64,000 bases of DNA from Blumeriella jaapii. Taxonomy: Eukaryota; Ascomycota; Leotiomycetes; Helotiales; Drepanopezizaceae. Made by a program: the position numbers and the translations under genes. This document shows, piece by piece, positions 36,406-48,076 of the stretch (within the stretch, counting starts at the first letter, position 1; each line of letters begins with the position of its first letter). The DNA is taken from assembly GCA_009599575.1 (NCBI GenBank), contig VWND01000003.1, positions 434,001-498,000 on the forward strand, in the 5' to 3' direction. A model generated the notes under the pieces. The model saw only the letters and a list, made by a program, of their open reading frames with translations, did no database searches and had not been told where the DNA came from.

Positions 36406-38343
36406 TCACTCGGCCGTCGCAGACGCCTTCGGCTTCCCCGGGTTCATCCAGGCAAACGCCGACGCGCCACCGATCGGGTTCGAACCCCGCGACATGGTCG
36501 CCACGTGCGCGGCTCGCGGGGGCGGGGGTTTGTGCTCCTCAGATGGGCTCCTCTTGGGGTCCCAACGAAGAGAGACGTTCTCGCCCCCCGGAGCCGGGTT
36601 CTTGCGTCTCAGCTCTCCCGAGGCTCGAGATGGCTCGTACGTAGGGGTGGCGCGGGCGCCCGAGGACGAGCGAGCCGGAGCGGGATGGGCGGGCTTGGAG
36701 GAAGGCTTGAGGACTTTCATGCTCCGACCTCCGCGTGTGGCGCGCTGGTAGCCGCTGATAGACTCCGTCTCGCTGCCGTTGATGGAGCCTGCTTGGCGCC
36801 AGGAGCCCCAGATTCCGCCAGAGGATTCACGACGGTTGGACCCCGAAGTGTGGCGGTCTGACGGCTCGGGGTCGGTGGCAGAAGTGTCTGCCAAGTGCTG
36901 CTGGTCCGAGTCAGCCAAACCCCCGTTGGCACCGATGGTTTTCATGCTCGAAGCTCGTCCACGTCCGTTGGGCTGAGGGGGGAACGCGGAGGGAGGAGGT
37001 GACGGCGTTTCGACGGGTAACGAGGCACGCGGTTTGTCAGGACTAGCACCTTCAGCTTTCGCAACGCCGCTGGTCAAGGCAGAGCCCACAGCGTCGGGCG
37101 TCGGTTCGGCCTTTGCTTTCGATTCGGTAGGCATGAACGCCGGAGCGGTGGCCTTCAACTCGTTCCTCTCCGGTACGACGTTCGTTGTCTGTAGATTTTT
37201 AAACATGTTCTCGTCCTCGGGTCTGACAAACGGTACCGAGAGCTTGTTCCGGTCGTCGCCATACAGAACCATGAGATTTTGCGACAGTAAGATGTCGGCG
37301 TTGTGAGCACGAAGCGCGTCGCTGCCAAGAAAGACCCGGATCTTTTTGCGATCGGATGTGTTCCGCTGATGCATACCCACGATCTCAAAGTCCGCCGAAA
37401 GGGCAGGAAGTTGTGGCGCTGGGCTGTTGGATCTCGAAGTTGGCTGGGTGATGATCGCTTCCGGGAGGTAGACCGGGAGCTTGATGACATTCCGGCCAGC
37501 GGAATCTTTGTGCACCTGATCAGCCAGCCCGAGATCCTTCACGAGGCTGTAATCGAGGGTCGATTTTTGCGAACCAGTACACACCGCCGCGTAGAGAAGC
37601 GCATGATGAGAGAAGTGAGTTGTGAGCCAACATCGGATGATGGAAGGTACGGATCCCAGAATAAACAAGCCGGGCGGAGGGTCAGGCATGTCAAGAGGCG
37701 AATCGTCGTCATCTTGACCCCCGATCATGAAGTTCGTATCGAGGCCTAGGCTACTAGTTCGTCCGGATGGGGCCGAGTGAACCGAGTGAACCGAGTGCCC
37801 TGCGGAGCTGTGTCTCCCATCCGACTTGTGGGACAGAGAGCGTTCGGTCATCGGAACACTTCCAAACCCGCTGCTTGGTCGCGCCGGTGCGAAGTCCCCG
37901 GACACGCGAGAGCCCGCTGCCCAGTTCGATCCTTGTAGAGCGCTGACATCGAACCGTACACTATTCGCTCGAGAGGCACCACGTCTGACTGGCTCCTCCT
38001 CGGCCTCTAGCTGCAAACTCCCGAGGAGTTCTGCCCCTGCTCGTCGTCAAAGTCGTCAAAAACGTCGGTTGGAGGATTCGGAACAGGACCTGGGGGACAC
38101 CAGATTAGGCTTGTCATCACTCTGGATCGTCAGCGACTGACCTTGCTGGGGAGTGCCACTCAAAATGCCACCTGGGAAGGGCGAGCTAGGCCCCCAAACG
38201 GATTTAAGAGCAGCGTCATCGGCTTGTCGTCTCTCTAGCCTCAAGAGGCGGTCGGCGTGGTTGATCTGTACCGCTTGGACATGCTTGACGTCCATCTGAA
38301 CATGGTACAATTCTTCTCGAGAAGCGGTAAACTGCGGATCCAT
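36406..38343 (-). CDS. Conserved Pezizomycotina protein often labelled 'USP19' (one-base frame break)
   Basis: Exon 1 (38343-38142) and exon 2 (38089-36406) flank a 52-nt intron (GTCAGT donor, CCCCAG acceptor). The product is about 628 residues once a single-base break is bridged. The N-terminus (MDPQFTASREELYHVQ...) is a predicted coiled coil. The middle part is the conserved core: DMPDPPPGLFILGSVPSIIR, LLYAAVCTGSQKSTLDYSLV, LPVYLPEAIITQPTSRSNSP, NLMVLYGDDRNKLSVPFVRP. The C-terminal third is Ser/Pro/Gly-rich and probably disordered. Orthologues are commonly annotated as ubiquitin carboxyl-terminal hydrolase 19, but I see no USP Cys or His box. The TGS...DYSLVKDLGL core looks more like a retropepsin-type fold; this is inference. 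Near 38018-38032 the frame DDEQGQN must shift to LLGSLQLEAEEE, one base short. Confidence 0.65.
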
Positions 38344-39743
38344 GCCCAACCTCCGATTGTCTGCCGGGCGGAGGGGGATTTACGGTGCCAGACCAACGGA
38401 ATCTGCCGCCCAGCCTCCCGTGAGAGCTGCGCCTGAGTCTTCCTGGTTTCGTCGAGACGTGTACACCCCCGGGTCCAGTACAGAATCGCTCGAAGGCTCT
38501 CAGCAAGCTAGCCACTTGTGGTGCTGTAATCCCTTGCACGGCGGACTGCCTGCCTGCCTGCCTGCCTGCCTGCCTTGGTAGTTCGATGCAATCGACGCAA
38601 GGCTCCCTCGTCGAGCGCTTTGCGCGAGGAATCTGCGAGGCACGCGAGGCCCTCTCCGTCGCGGCGGTGGTTGACCAGATGCAATGTACACGCCTGGCCA
38701 CGGTCTCCGCCAGTCCTCGGTCGGTCGCAGACGCGATTCACGATCTCCACCAGGCCTGCCGCATCGACCTGCGAGCGTCGGTCCCTAGGCTCGCGTGCAA
38801 CGGCCGGGCTCCCGGTTCCCACTCACGGCTTGAAGAGCTCTCCTGCGCCGGCTCCGCGTCGGGGAGGGCGACGCTCCTTCGTGGAGATGGTGGGGGAGCG
38901 GCGGCAGATCTGCCACGCTGGGCGCGGTCGGTGCCGTGATGGGAGCGGTCCCGGGGAGAGCAGAGGGGATCGCAACCGGCACCGAGGCCGGAGAACAGAG
39001 GATCGTGGGCGCGGTCCGGTGTTGCCGTTAACGTTACCAGAGAGGCACGAGAGTTGTCGGTGGCGAACGAACGTATGGTCGCGACGTCGATTGCGCGCTG
39101 CGTGCGAGTGCCAGGGGCGACGAGATGGGCTGACGATCGGGGCGCGGCCTCTTCTCGTTGGTATTGCGACGTCGGGGGCAATGGGAGAATGGGAGAATGG
39201 GAGAATGGAGGGGATGGTCGTTCCAGGGTCGGAATGCTTCGAGTCGAGTCGAGTCGAGTCGGACGTGATGATGTTTCGTTCATGTGCTAGCTTCCCCCGG
39301 ACTTCATGCAGCGGTGCCGGCGCAGCCAGGGTGGACACCAGCCTATTGGCACGCGTTTTGAAGGCACTGTAGGACTGTACTACTACAGTATGTACAGGAC
39401 AGGACAGGACAGCATAATACAACCACAACATTCAGGACATTCACAGGGCAAGCATGCGCAACATGGCGCTTCTTCTCACGCTCGAAAACGGATGGGCACG
39501 GGTCGCTGTGATGGTTGATGCACGCCTGCGCAGTTGCTATGGATGCTCGCCGAGTCATGCTACACACAATGCGGATTTTCCTTCGCCTTCTACAGTACGG
39601 TACTGCACAGTACAGTACCGTCGTAGTCCTCCATACCGTCGGCAATTACTGTACCGCGGAGAGGGAAGACACCACTTGAGGCGCGACGGACCAGCGCCTG
39701 CACGGGTCAACAAACACCACCCCGTTCGCAGGTGGTTGGGTAC
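38344..39743. other. Intergenic, GC-rich, no gene seen
   Basis: Long open frames on both strands (up to 265 codons) are Arg/Ser/Pro-rich, overlap each other and have no motif, so I do not call them. Short repeats: CTGC units (38549-38575), GAGAATGG units (39184-39207) and GAGTC units (39239-39258). GTACAG motifs lie near 39365-39410 and 39590-39655. Confidence 0.5.
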
Positions 39744-40921
39744 TCACGGGAAGATCCAACTCTCTTCACCCTCGACCTCCTGGGCCCACTCGGGTCCGAC
39801 GCATGGCAGCATGGCGTCGAGGAAGACTTGGTAGCCGGCGCCCGTGAGATGCAGGCCATCGTCGAGCAGCGCTCTCAAGCCGTCACGGTGGCCCGGCTCG
39901 GCGGATTCCGGTGCGTCGAGCGTCCCCAGCAGTTTCCCCTCCCCGAGCTGCTGCCGGATGTGCGGCGGGGTCCGGCTCTCGGCCTCTCTCATCACGGCGT
40001 GCCAGAGGTCCACCAGCAGCACGTTCTCGTCACGGGCCTCGGCGACGATGTCGCGGACCACGTTCGCATAGCGGAGCGTGACGGCTTGGCGCCGACTCAG
40101 GGTTTCGCCTTCCGCGAGTCTCTCCTGGAGGGCCGGCTCGTGGACGGGCGGGGGTGAGACGAGAAGAATCTTGGGCTGGTGAGCCGTGACGGCGGGATGG
40201 GTGATGATGCGGATCAGGTTCGCGCGGTACTCTTCCAGGGGGACGTGTTGTCCGGTGGGACAGTCTGGTAGACAGGCGTCATTCGCGCCGAGAAGGACGA
40301 CCTGGGGGCAGTTAGGGAGGGGCGGGGGGGAGGGGGGAGGGGAGGGGAGGGGAGGGGAGGGAAGGGATGAGAAGAGATGGGGATGGGGATGGGAGAGGAC
40401 GTGAAAAGCAGACGTGAAAAGCAGACGTGGAAGAAGGCCAAGAACCTGGAGAGAGGAGGGAGCGCGCCTTGTGCACTCACGAGATAATCGACCTTGGCAG
40501 CAGCTGGAGACGGCATGAGGGTATCCAGGAAGGCCAAGATGAGCGAAGTATAGTAACCGCTCTCGGCGGGGCGTCAGTCGGTGCGCGTGAGGAGGGGTGG
40601 CGGTCGGGTCTGTCTGTCTGACTTACGAGGCCCCGATTGATGACATCCAGTCTCCGGCGACAGTCTGTGGTGGGGGGGATGGACACGGTCAGCCTCCGGA
40701 CAGGGTCGGGCACGATGAGGTTGGACGAAGACGGCGTGGTGGTGGTGATGAATGACGGGAGATCTGATGCTGCCGTGCCGTCCGGTCCAGCACCGTCAGG
40801 ACTCACGCTCTGCGAGCCCGGCTTGGAAACAGACGCCGTCATGCAGCAACTGGGCTCGTTCCAGGATGGAATCTCCCAACAGGAGCAACTGCGGATATGG
40901 ATTGGTCGTCGTCGCCGCCAT
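39744..40921 (-). CDS. IAH1: GDSL/SGNH-type esterase, isoamyl-acetate hydrolase-like
   Basis: Four exons: 40921-40807, 40664-40627 (or to 40623), 40560-40481 and 40301-39744, about 264 residues. It belongs to the SGNH hydrolase family that includes yeast Iah1, which cleaves acetate esters. Block I is LLLLGDSILERAQL with nucleophile Ser18. Block II is INRGL...GYYTSLIL. Block III is VVLLGANDACLP. Block V is DDGLHLTGAGY with the Asp and His of the catalytic triad near residues 226 and 229. No signal peptide is visible, so it is probably cytosolic. The second intron is awkward: the strong GTAAGT donor leaves the frame one base short, whereas a weaker GTCAGA donor 4 nt downstream closes it as RGLVSGYY. 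This may be a further one-base assembly loss. Confidence 0.8.
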
Positions 40922-42092
40922 GTGTACGTGAGAGGGTGGGGGAGGGAGAGAGGGGGAGGGAGAGGGAGAGAGGAGAGAGAGGGAGAGGGAGAGGAGGAGA
41001 GAAAGTTAAAGAGAATGAGTGAGTGTGTGTAAGGCCGTCTTTCTCGCTATGCTGTACTGTATGTATGTAGTATACGTAGTATACTGTTCGTCGTTTACTG
41101 TATATCGTGTACTGTAGGTCGTATACTACATGTACATATACTAAATGTCGATGCTACTGTATATGTACAGTACAGTACATTTACTCAATGTCGTATACTT
41201 TATGCACAGAAATACACACCGCACCGTATCTGTATCTCTACCTACGCGGACCTTCCTCCGTCTGGTGTGTGCATCGTCGGTGTGGGATTAGTAGCCGAGG
41301 ACGTGCACCGATCCATCGGTTGACGTGTATCTACAGTACAGTACAGTTACTACAGTAATAGTGGGCTGCCTTCCCACAAATATGTATTTTGTGTGTATTG
41401 TGTAGTGTGTACTGCTGTACTGTATCTACAGACATCTTTTTTTTGTACAAATGTCTGTTTCTGTACAGAAATGTGTACAGATATCTCTGTACATACATCA
41501 TACATACATCACACAAACATACAGTATCAATCTATCTATCATTCATCCACCCATCCACCCATCCACCCCTCCACCCCTCCACCCCTCCACCCCTCCCTCC
41601 CGCCTCCATGCACCCGTGATGTTGCACAGCGTCACGTGGTGGCCCATGACCACAGCTGAGGCGTGCACGCTCGTCCCTTGGCGCAGCCACGGCTGACTGG
41701 CGCTACCGTATCTCTCTCTATCTGTCTCTCTCTCTCTGTCTCTCTCTGTCTTTCTCTCTCTCCCTCTCCCTCTCCCCCCCCTCTCTCGCTTTCTAGCCAT
41801 GCGTCGAGCGGTCTCATGACAGCTTATTTATCCCCATCGCCCTCCAAGCTACCAAGATCGCCAACTCCGCCTCTCTCGTCCTCTCCTTCCCCGGAAACAC
41901 CACATCTCCATCCTCCGTTTCTCGACCGCTCCCACCCCCCGCCCGAGTCCTCCCCTCTCCCTCGCTATCTCGCGGATCACAGCATGTAGTTCATGCCTCA
42001 GCATTCCGCAAGAGCAGCAGCAGCAGCAACAGCAGCAGCAACAGCCACAGCATCGCCAGCGCGTCCGGTCCGCGCGTCCAGACAGCCTCACC
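40922..42092. other. Divergent intergenic region IAH1 / CLC
   Basis: No gene seen. Contains GTACAG/CTGTAC clusters (41050-41180, 41333-41347), an isolated MITE terminal repeat (41356-41383), CCACCC-type repeats (41545-41600), a CTCT tract (41712-41780) and AGC triplets (42012-42050) just before the CLC start. Confidence 0.5.
41356..41383 (+). repeat. Solo terminal repeat of the MITE family
   Basis: The string taatagtgggctgcc followed by ttcccacaaatat matches the left terminal repeat of the MITE at 56880-57230. No partner end is visible within 1 kb, so this is an isolated fragment. Confidence 0.65.
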
Positions 42093-45000
42093 ATGACGCG
42101 CGCGCTGCCCGACTCCGTGTGCTCGTCCTCGCCGCCCTCCCCGACGACGAGGAGATCCGACCTGCAAAGAACGTGGAGCGCCTTGTCAACACCCGACGAG
42201 CGATCTCCCCTGCTGCCCAGCACGGCGCGCGCGAGGATTCGCATCCAGTCCGAGGCCGACCTGACGCGACCACAGCCAGCCCCTCGTCTCGCGAGCGGGC
42301 CGCACAGTCGTAGCGGTAAGATCGCGACCCCGTCTGGATCGCCGGAGCGCCCCGACCGACGGTGCTAATGTCTCGCGCCCAGGGAGTTTCCGCCCGTCGC
42401 AAAACCACAGCCGCCGCAACTCGTGGGGCACGCGCCTCGTCAGGGCCCTTTCGCGCGAGAGAAAGCCCTCGAACGCGATGAAAGAGTCGAAACACTCGCT
42501 CTACCCCGACGAGCGCGTCTGGTACGACCAGTTCACCTCGACCGACTGGGTCCACGATTCCATCGCAGACGCCTACCGAGTCAAAGCGCTGCGCGGCCGG
42601 AAGGATGTGAGAGGCCGCATCAAATGTGTCTTTGATGGCGCCCAGGGCTGGATCCTGAGCGCCGTGGTGGGCTTCCTCACGGCCGTCATCGCATATGTGG
42701 TGGATGTGTCCGAGGCCCCGTCTACGATTGGAAGGATGGCTACTGCGAGGATGGCTTTCTGCACAGCGAAAAGGTACGTCCAGAGCGTGCCGGCTCGTGC
42801 TTCTTTCTCCCCGAAGTCGGGTACAGAACGGTCGGAGATCCAACGAGATCCACCAGACCTCTACATGTCCTGTCGCCGAAAACCTCTCCGGGCCAGCGCA
42901 CCACGGCCGGCCTGATGCCACAGCATGCCTCCCGCCACCCTCGAGTGCGTCTGAGGATGTGTGGCAACTGACTCTCTTCCCTAGAAATGTTGCCCGGAAG
43001 GTAAACGTTGTGATGCGTGGAAGTCGTGGTCCACCAGCGTCCGCATCCCGGGCCTGAGTGAGCAGTTCATCGAATTTGGCATGTTTGTCCTGCTGGTCGT
43101 CGTGTTCTCGACCCTGTCCTGCGTGATGACCCTCACCACGAAAACCATCATCCCTTCCACATATCACATCTCGACGTTGGATGAAAATCTTGGCGCGTTG
43201 GCAAGCCGGCCAGAAGATCTGCCTCAGGAAGACGGAGCGTCGACTCCCACGCTGACCCCGGAAAGCGACTTGGCTCCCCCCATGGTGTACTATTCAGCTG
43301 CGGGCTCGGGGGTGGCCGAGGTTCGCGTCATTCTGAGTGGCTTCGTTCTTCACGGGTTCCTGGGCGTCAAGACGCTCGTGGTCAAGACTCTGGCGCTGAT
43401 ACTCAGCGTGGCATCGGGCCTGAGCTTGGGCAAAGAAGGACCGTTTGTGCACATCGCGACTTGCGTTGGTAACATTGCATGTCGTCTGTTTTCGAAGTAC
43501 GATCACAACGATGGCAAACGCCGAGAGGTGCTTTCAGCCGCTGCCGCCGCCGGTGTTGCGGTAGCTTTCGGAGCCCCTATCGGCGGCGTCCTCTTCTGTC
43601 TGGAGGAAGTAGCATATTTCTTTCCCGCCAAAACCCTGTTCCGTACCTTCTTCTGCTGCATCACGGCAGCACTGACTTTGAAGTTTCTCAACCCGTACGG
43701 TACGAACAAGATCGTCATGTTCGAAGTACGTTATCTCTCGGACTGGGAATTCTTCGAACTTGCTGGCTTCGTCATTGTTGGTGTTCTCGGCGGTGCCACC
43801 GGGGTTCTCTTCATCAAAGCGTCCCGTTCCTGGGCCAAGTCCTTCCGGAAATTTTCCATTGTGAAGGAATGGCCGCTGGTCGAGGTCATGCTCGTTGCTT
43901 TGATCACGGGCCTCGTCAGCTACTGGAATCCTTACACCAAGGTTCCCGTCGCAAAGTTGTTGTTCAACTTGGCAAGCCCATGCACTATCGAGAAGCGGGA
44001 TGATCTGGGCTTGTGCCCACAGGACATGGATGAAATCTTTCCAGTCGTCAGGAGCTTAGCCATTGCCTTCTTCATCAAGGGAGTACTTACCATCATCACT
44101 TTTGGGATTGTAAGTCTCTCATCGTCTTCGACCCGCTGCGCCTTTGCGGCACGTTGATGATCTGTCACTGACCAGTCGCACAGAAAGTGCCAGCTGGCAT
44201 CTACGTCCCTTCCATGGTCGTAGGTGGCTTAGGTGGACGTCTCATAGGGCATCTCATTCAGTGGGTCGTTCTTCGATACCCAACAAACCCCATCGTAGGA
44301 AACTGCGCAGCACACGTCAGCGGTCAATCTTGCATCACGCCAGGTGTCTATGCACTCATTGCAGCTGGTTCGACCATGTGTGGAGTGACCCGATTGTCAG
44401 TGACTTTGGTTGTCATCTTGTTCGAACTGACCGGTAGTCTCGACTACGTCTTGCCATTCTCACTGGCCATTCTGGTTGCCAAATGGACGGCAGATTGGAT
44501 GGAACCTCTGAGCATCTACGTATGTGTTATCTTGTCACAGAAGCGACATTTGCTAACCGAGGTAGGATCTGCTCACCAATCTCAACTCGTATCCCTTCCT
44601 GAACAACAAGCACAAGCCGGTCTTCACGTCTGACCTTGCTGACATCCTCCCTCGTGTGCGGCGCGAGAGGATCATCGACATTACCACCCAGCCCACCATC
44701 TCGGCCATCAGTCTCCGCCGCAAACTCGAACTGCTGCACCGGTCCGGCGAAGTGGACGGCGGCCTCCCCATCATTAAAGACGAAGTCCTTGTCGGTCTCA
44801 TCCCCGCACCAGATCTCGAGTACGCACTCGACAACCTGGAAGACGAGGATGGGAGCATGTGTCTCATGGCCAAGGTGCCCATCTATGACTCTGATGAGGG
44901 ATTGTACAGCGACCCGACAGATTTCACATCGTATATCGACCCAGCGCCTCTAGCGCTTGACATCCAGAGCCCCATGGATCTGGTGTATGAGTGCTTTGTC

Positions 45001-45172
45001 AAGCTTGGCTTGCGGTATGTGTGCATCACGCAGGATGGGAAGTATGCTGGGTTGGTGAGGGCCCCTTCGCTTAGTACCCCTGAGGGGCTCGGCTAATGCA
45101 AATCAACAGACGCACAAGAAAACGTTTGTCAAGTACATACGGGAGTTGGAGGAGCGTGAAGGGCATCAGTAA
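42093..45172 (+). CDS. CLC-family chloride/proton antiporter with CBS domains (one-base frame break)
   Basis: Six exons (42093-42315, 42383-42773, 42985-44109, 44184-44519, 44566-45054, 45110-45172) give about 875 residues if one missing base near 42717-42720 is allowed for. There SEAP runs out of frame with VYDWKDGYCEDGF. The family resembles endosomal/vacuolar ClC-3/5 type transporters. Motifs are GSGVAEVRVILSG, GKEGPFVHIA with the gating Glu, APIGGVLFCLEEVAYFFP with the putative proton Glu, KVPAGIYVPSMVVGGL and GVTRLSVTLVVILFELTG. A cytosolic C-terminal region carries CBS-like segments (DIPR..TTQPTISAISLRRKL, and AGLTHKKTFVKYI at the end). The N-terminus has ERSPLL, fitting a [DE]xxxL[LI] vacuolar sorting signal (inference). 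It is divergent from IAH1 and convergent with STE14. Confidence 0.88.
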
Positions 45173-45704
45173 TTGACGACGTAGTACGTGCTACTGCTGC
45201 ATGCATGAGTACGTAGCGGGTAAGGAGTCATGGGCGTATCAACATAGGTTATTGCATTTGTGTGGATATTCATACCCTTTGTAGCATGGTGTGGGCGACG
45301 CATAGCCTCGGCGTTTATATTCTGTAATTTTGATACGTAGGTATAGGTACAGTAGGTATAGATAAGGGTAGTGAGGTAGGAACCTCATTTCGCCTCCCTT
45401 GACGGCAAATGGTATTTGATCAGCAGACATTGGGGTTTTTTTTTTTTTTTTTTTTTTGGTGTTTGGCCATGCACTCCGGTGCGGAACGTGCGAACCAGAC
45501 TTGGGCAATAGAAATCAAGAACTTCGAGATGCGGACAGCACTGGGGGAAACCGGTTCTCTCGGCTTCACTGTGTCGGTCTGACCTCCCCTTCTCGACCGA
45601 TATGTTCCTTGACATTGCTCAGCTCCACCAACGCCAAGCACACTTTCCCTACGCACCCTCAACACCACACTTCCAACGAGACGAAACGCAGGCCAGCGGT
45701 CGAG
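45173..45704. other. Convergent 3' intergenic region CLC / STE14
   Basis: It holds the 3' ends of two convergent genes. A run of about 23 T lies at 45434-45456. No gene or other structure is seen. Confidence 0.5.
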
Positions 45705-46601
45705 CTACTCGATGAACGGGATCCCCACCCTGGTCCTCTGTCGGTAGGCGAGATACTCCTCGCCAAAGAAGCCCACCAGCAGCTCCTCCTCGCCACTGAT
45801 GCGACTGCGGAAGAACTTCCACAGCACGACGGCATACGCCAGCAGGCACAGCGCGTTGCCGCACACGAGCTGGGAGCCGATGCCCCACCAGAAGAAGCCG
45901 AAGTAGCTCGGGTGCCGCAGGCGGGCGTAGACGCCCGTGGTGACGAGCTCGTGGCTCGTGGCGCGCGTGTGGCGCACGACGTGCGAGAAGTTCGGGCCGG
46001 CGTGCAGCATGGCGACGGCGCGCGTCGCCTGCCCGACGAGCAGCAGGGCCAGGCCGACGAGCAGGGCCACGGCGCGCGCCCAGCCCGGCAGCAGCGGCGC
46101 CGGGAAGAAGACGTGGCCGAGCAGCGTCTCGAGGAGGGCGGACGTGTGCGCGATCGCGTACGCCGAGCCGTTGCTCGAGAAGAGGAAGGAGGAGACGCGC
46201 GCCGCGGACGTGTTGGCGTAGCTGGTCGTGTAGAATTCGAGGAAGTGGAAGGTCGACAGCACGGCGAGGAAGAAGGGCGCGCGCCACAGGGGGACGCCGA
46301 CCAGGAGGAGGTAGGCTGTGAGGAAGAGCGTCGTGGAGAGGGCGAGGCCCAGCATGAAGGCGCGCAGGGCGATTCCGGAGAGGGATCGGGCCCCGTGTGG
46401 GAGGAATTGGCGCTCGTAGGTGTCGAGGGCGGCGTTCAGCTCTTGGGGCTGGAGAAGGGTCGGCGAACGGGGAGCAGGAGGCAGATGCGGTGCGTTGGCA
46501 GAAGCGCTGCCGAGACCACCGCGAGCGATGAGGGCATGGGCTTCGGTGAAGATGCCGGTGGAAGAGGCCGCGCCATTCGCGGACGAGGTTCCTGAAGACA
46601 T
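45705..46601 (-). CDS. STE14: Protein-S-isoprenylcysteine O-methyltransferase (Ste14/ICMT)
   Basis: A single open frame encodes 298 residues from ATG 46601; an in-frame ATG at 46664 would add 21. The enzyme methylates the C-terminal prenylated cysteine of CaaX proteins such as Ras and a-factor type pheromones, in the ER membrane, using SAM. After a Ser/Ala-rich N-terminus there are several hydrophobic helices. The conserved C-terminal half follows: GPNFSHVVRHTRATSHELVT, GVYARLRHPSYFGFFWWGIG, FFRSRISGEEELLVGFFGEE and YRQRTRVGIPFI. These are the SAM-binding and catalytic segments of the family. GC content is high. The mRNA ends face those of the CLC gene, and the promoter region faces the acetyltransferase gene. 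Confidence 0.9.
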   Translation of the reverse strand: MSSGTSSANGAASSTGIFTEAHALIARGGLGSASANAPHLPPAPRSPTLLQPQELNAALDTYERQFLPHGARSLSGIALRAFMLGLALSTTLFLTAYLLLVGVPLWRAPFFLAVLSTFHFLEFYTTSYANTSAARVSSFLFSSNGSAYAIAHTSALLETLLGHVFFPAPLLPGWARAVALLVGLALLLVGQATRAVAMLHAGPNFSHVVRHTRATSHELVTTGVYARLRHPSYFGFFWWGIGSQLVCGNALCLLAYAVVLWKFFRSRISGEEELLVGFFGEEYLAYRQRTRVGIPFIE

Positions 46602-46997
46602 AGCTGCGTGGCCCAGGGCTGCGTTGCTGGGAAGAAAACAGGAGGTGGCAGGTCTATTCAACACCCATCGTGGTCGGGCTCGAGAGAATCTCTTTTATCC
46701 CCGGCGGGGTCAAAGAGATCGAGGCGCGCGATCGGGTGGTGAACCTGAGGGGCTTCTTTGTGTTGGTGTTGAGATGTCAAGATGGTTTGGATGTTTCCGG
46801 ACGAGGCTGATGGACTGGCGTCTTGGTGTTGTCGGGAGAAACTCGGCAGAAGGGAAGGCTGTATCACGTGAGTTGGGCGCGTACCAAGCATGCAATAGTA
46901 CAAAGAGGGGAACTTGGCAGCAGCACGTTTGCTTGTCAACAAAGAAGTCCTCCCTGCTTACAGCGGCGCTGGATATCGAGAACCCTTGGTTGCAGTC

Positions 46998-48013
46998 ATG
47001 GCGGATTCCAAGCAGGTCGATGAAGCCGAAAATGTACGTCTTCTCATCCAGCCAACACTGGGATCTACAGACAGACGGTCCGGGCCGCCTTGTGACCAGA
47101 ATACGTTCCGAGTGCTTTGCAGCTTGCTAACAGATGTCCATCTTACGCTCTTCTCGGGAACGCGTGCTAATCAAACCAATCCTGAAGGAGGCGCGAATGC
47201 TGCGAGGAGAGCTGTACCAGGCATTCCTACCGAAGCTGTCGGAGAAGAGAAACCGCTGTCACCACGCCTGTCACCGGTTCAACCAGGCTGGGGAAGCTCC
47301 GAGGCGAGAACTCGTGAGACTGTGGAGAGAGTATGTTTCTATTCATACCCTCCCTGATTCTGTTCGGCTATAACTACCGTACACAACGAATGCCCGGGTT
47401 CCGCCTCGCTGCCAGCCCGTCTGACACATGACAGCGTGATCGACGACAAGACGCCTCTCCCGCCACCAGGTGCCACTGAGGAAGAAGAGGCCGGTCTGTT
47501 TGAGGACGACACATACATCGATGGCCCAATCAAAGTCGACTACGGAACCAATCTTCGGTACGTTCCACCCGTCGCCCTCACAAGCCCCTTCTCATAGGCA
47601 GCTGCAGCATCGGGAAGGGAGTTTACATCAACTTCAACTGCACGTTCCTCGATGTTTGCGTTATCACCATTGGCGCTCGCACTCTGATCGGTCCTGGTTG
47701 CTCGTTCTTCGCCGCCACCCACCCCCTCGACCCCTTCCTCCGCAACGGCGTCAACGGTCCAGAGCTCGGGGGTCCAATCACTGTTGGCGAGGACTGCTGG
47801 TTCGGTGGGAACGTGACGGTATGTCCAAATGTGACGATCGGGAGAGGTTGCGCAATAGGTGCTGGGAGCGTGGTGACGAAGGACGTCCCTGCTTTCCATG
47901 TTGTGGCTGGGAACCCAGCTCGTATCATCAGAAAGATTGAGCCCAAAGAGCCTGATCCTGCTTTGGCTGCCTCTATCACCGAGAAAGAAGTAGCGGGAGC
48001 GAACTGCATTTGA
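46998..48013 (+). CDS. Maltose/galactoside-type O-acetyltransferase (hexapeptide repeat)
   Basis: Four exons (46998-47033, 47134-47330, 47435-47557, 47608-48013) close in frame to 253 residues. The N-terminal Mac-type domain is visible (RMLRGELYQAFLPKLSEKRN RCHHACHRFN). A left-handed beta-helix follows, with hexapeptide turns such as IGKGVYINFNCTFLDVC, ITIGARTLIGPGCSFFAATH, GGPITVGEDCWFGGNVTV and IGRGCAIGAGSVVTKDVPA. It ends with VVAGNPARIIRKI. The His in FFAATHPLD is the expected catalytic residue of the LacA/Maa family, which transfers acetyl from acetyl-CoA to sugar hydroxyls. The last intron uses the CTGCAG acceptor, not the earlier CATAG, because only this gives NLRIGKGV. The true substrate in fungi is unknown. 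Confidence 0.87.
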
Positions 48014-48076
48014 TGCTTGACTGAGAAAGGCCAAACAGATAACATTGCGATGCCGTGGTTTTCGCGAGGAGAGTAT

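Noticed and set aside
36470..36492. GGTTCGAACCCCGC, resembling the T-loop of a tRNA
   Set aside because: It lies inside the coding frame of the 'USP19-like' gene (SRGSNPIGG) and no acceptor, D or anticodon arms can be built around it.
38575..39372. 265-codon plus-strand open frame
   Set aside because: Arg/Ser-rich without any motif, overlapped by equally long frames on the other strand; no splice or conservation evidence.
42088..43167. 359-codon minus-strand open frame
   Set aside because: Antisense shadow of the CLC gene, with no motif, crossing a supported intron.
45456..46595. 379-codon plus-strand open frame
   Set aside because: Antisense shadow of STE14; its Glu/Arg-rich sequence is a by-product of GC-rich codons on the other strand.
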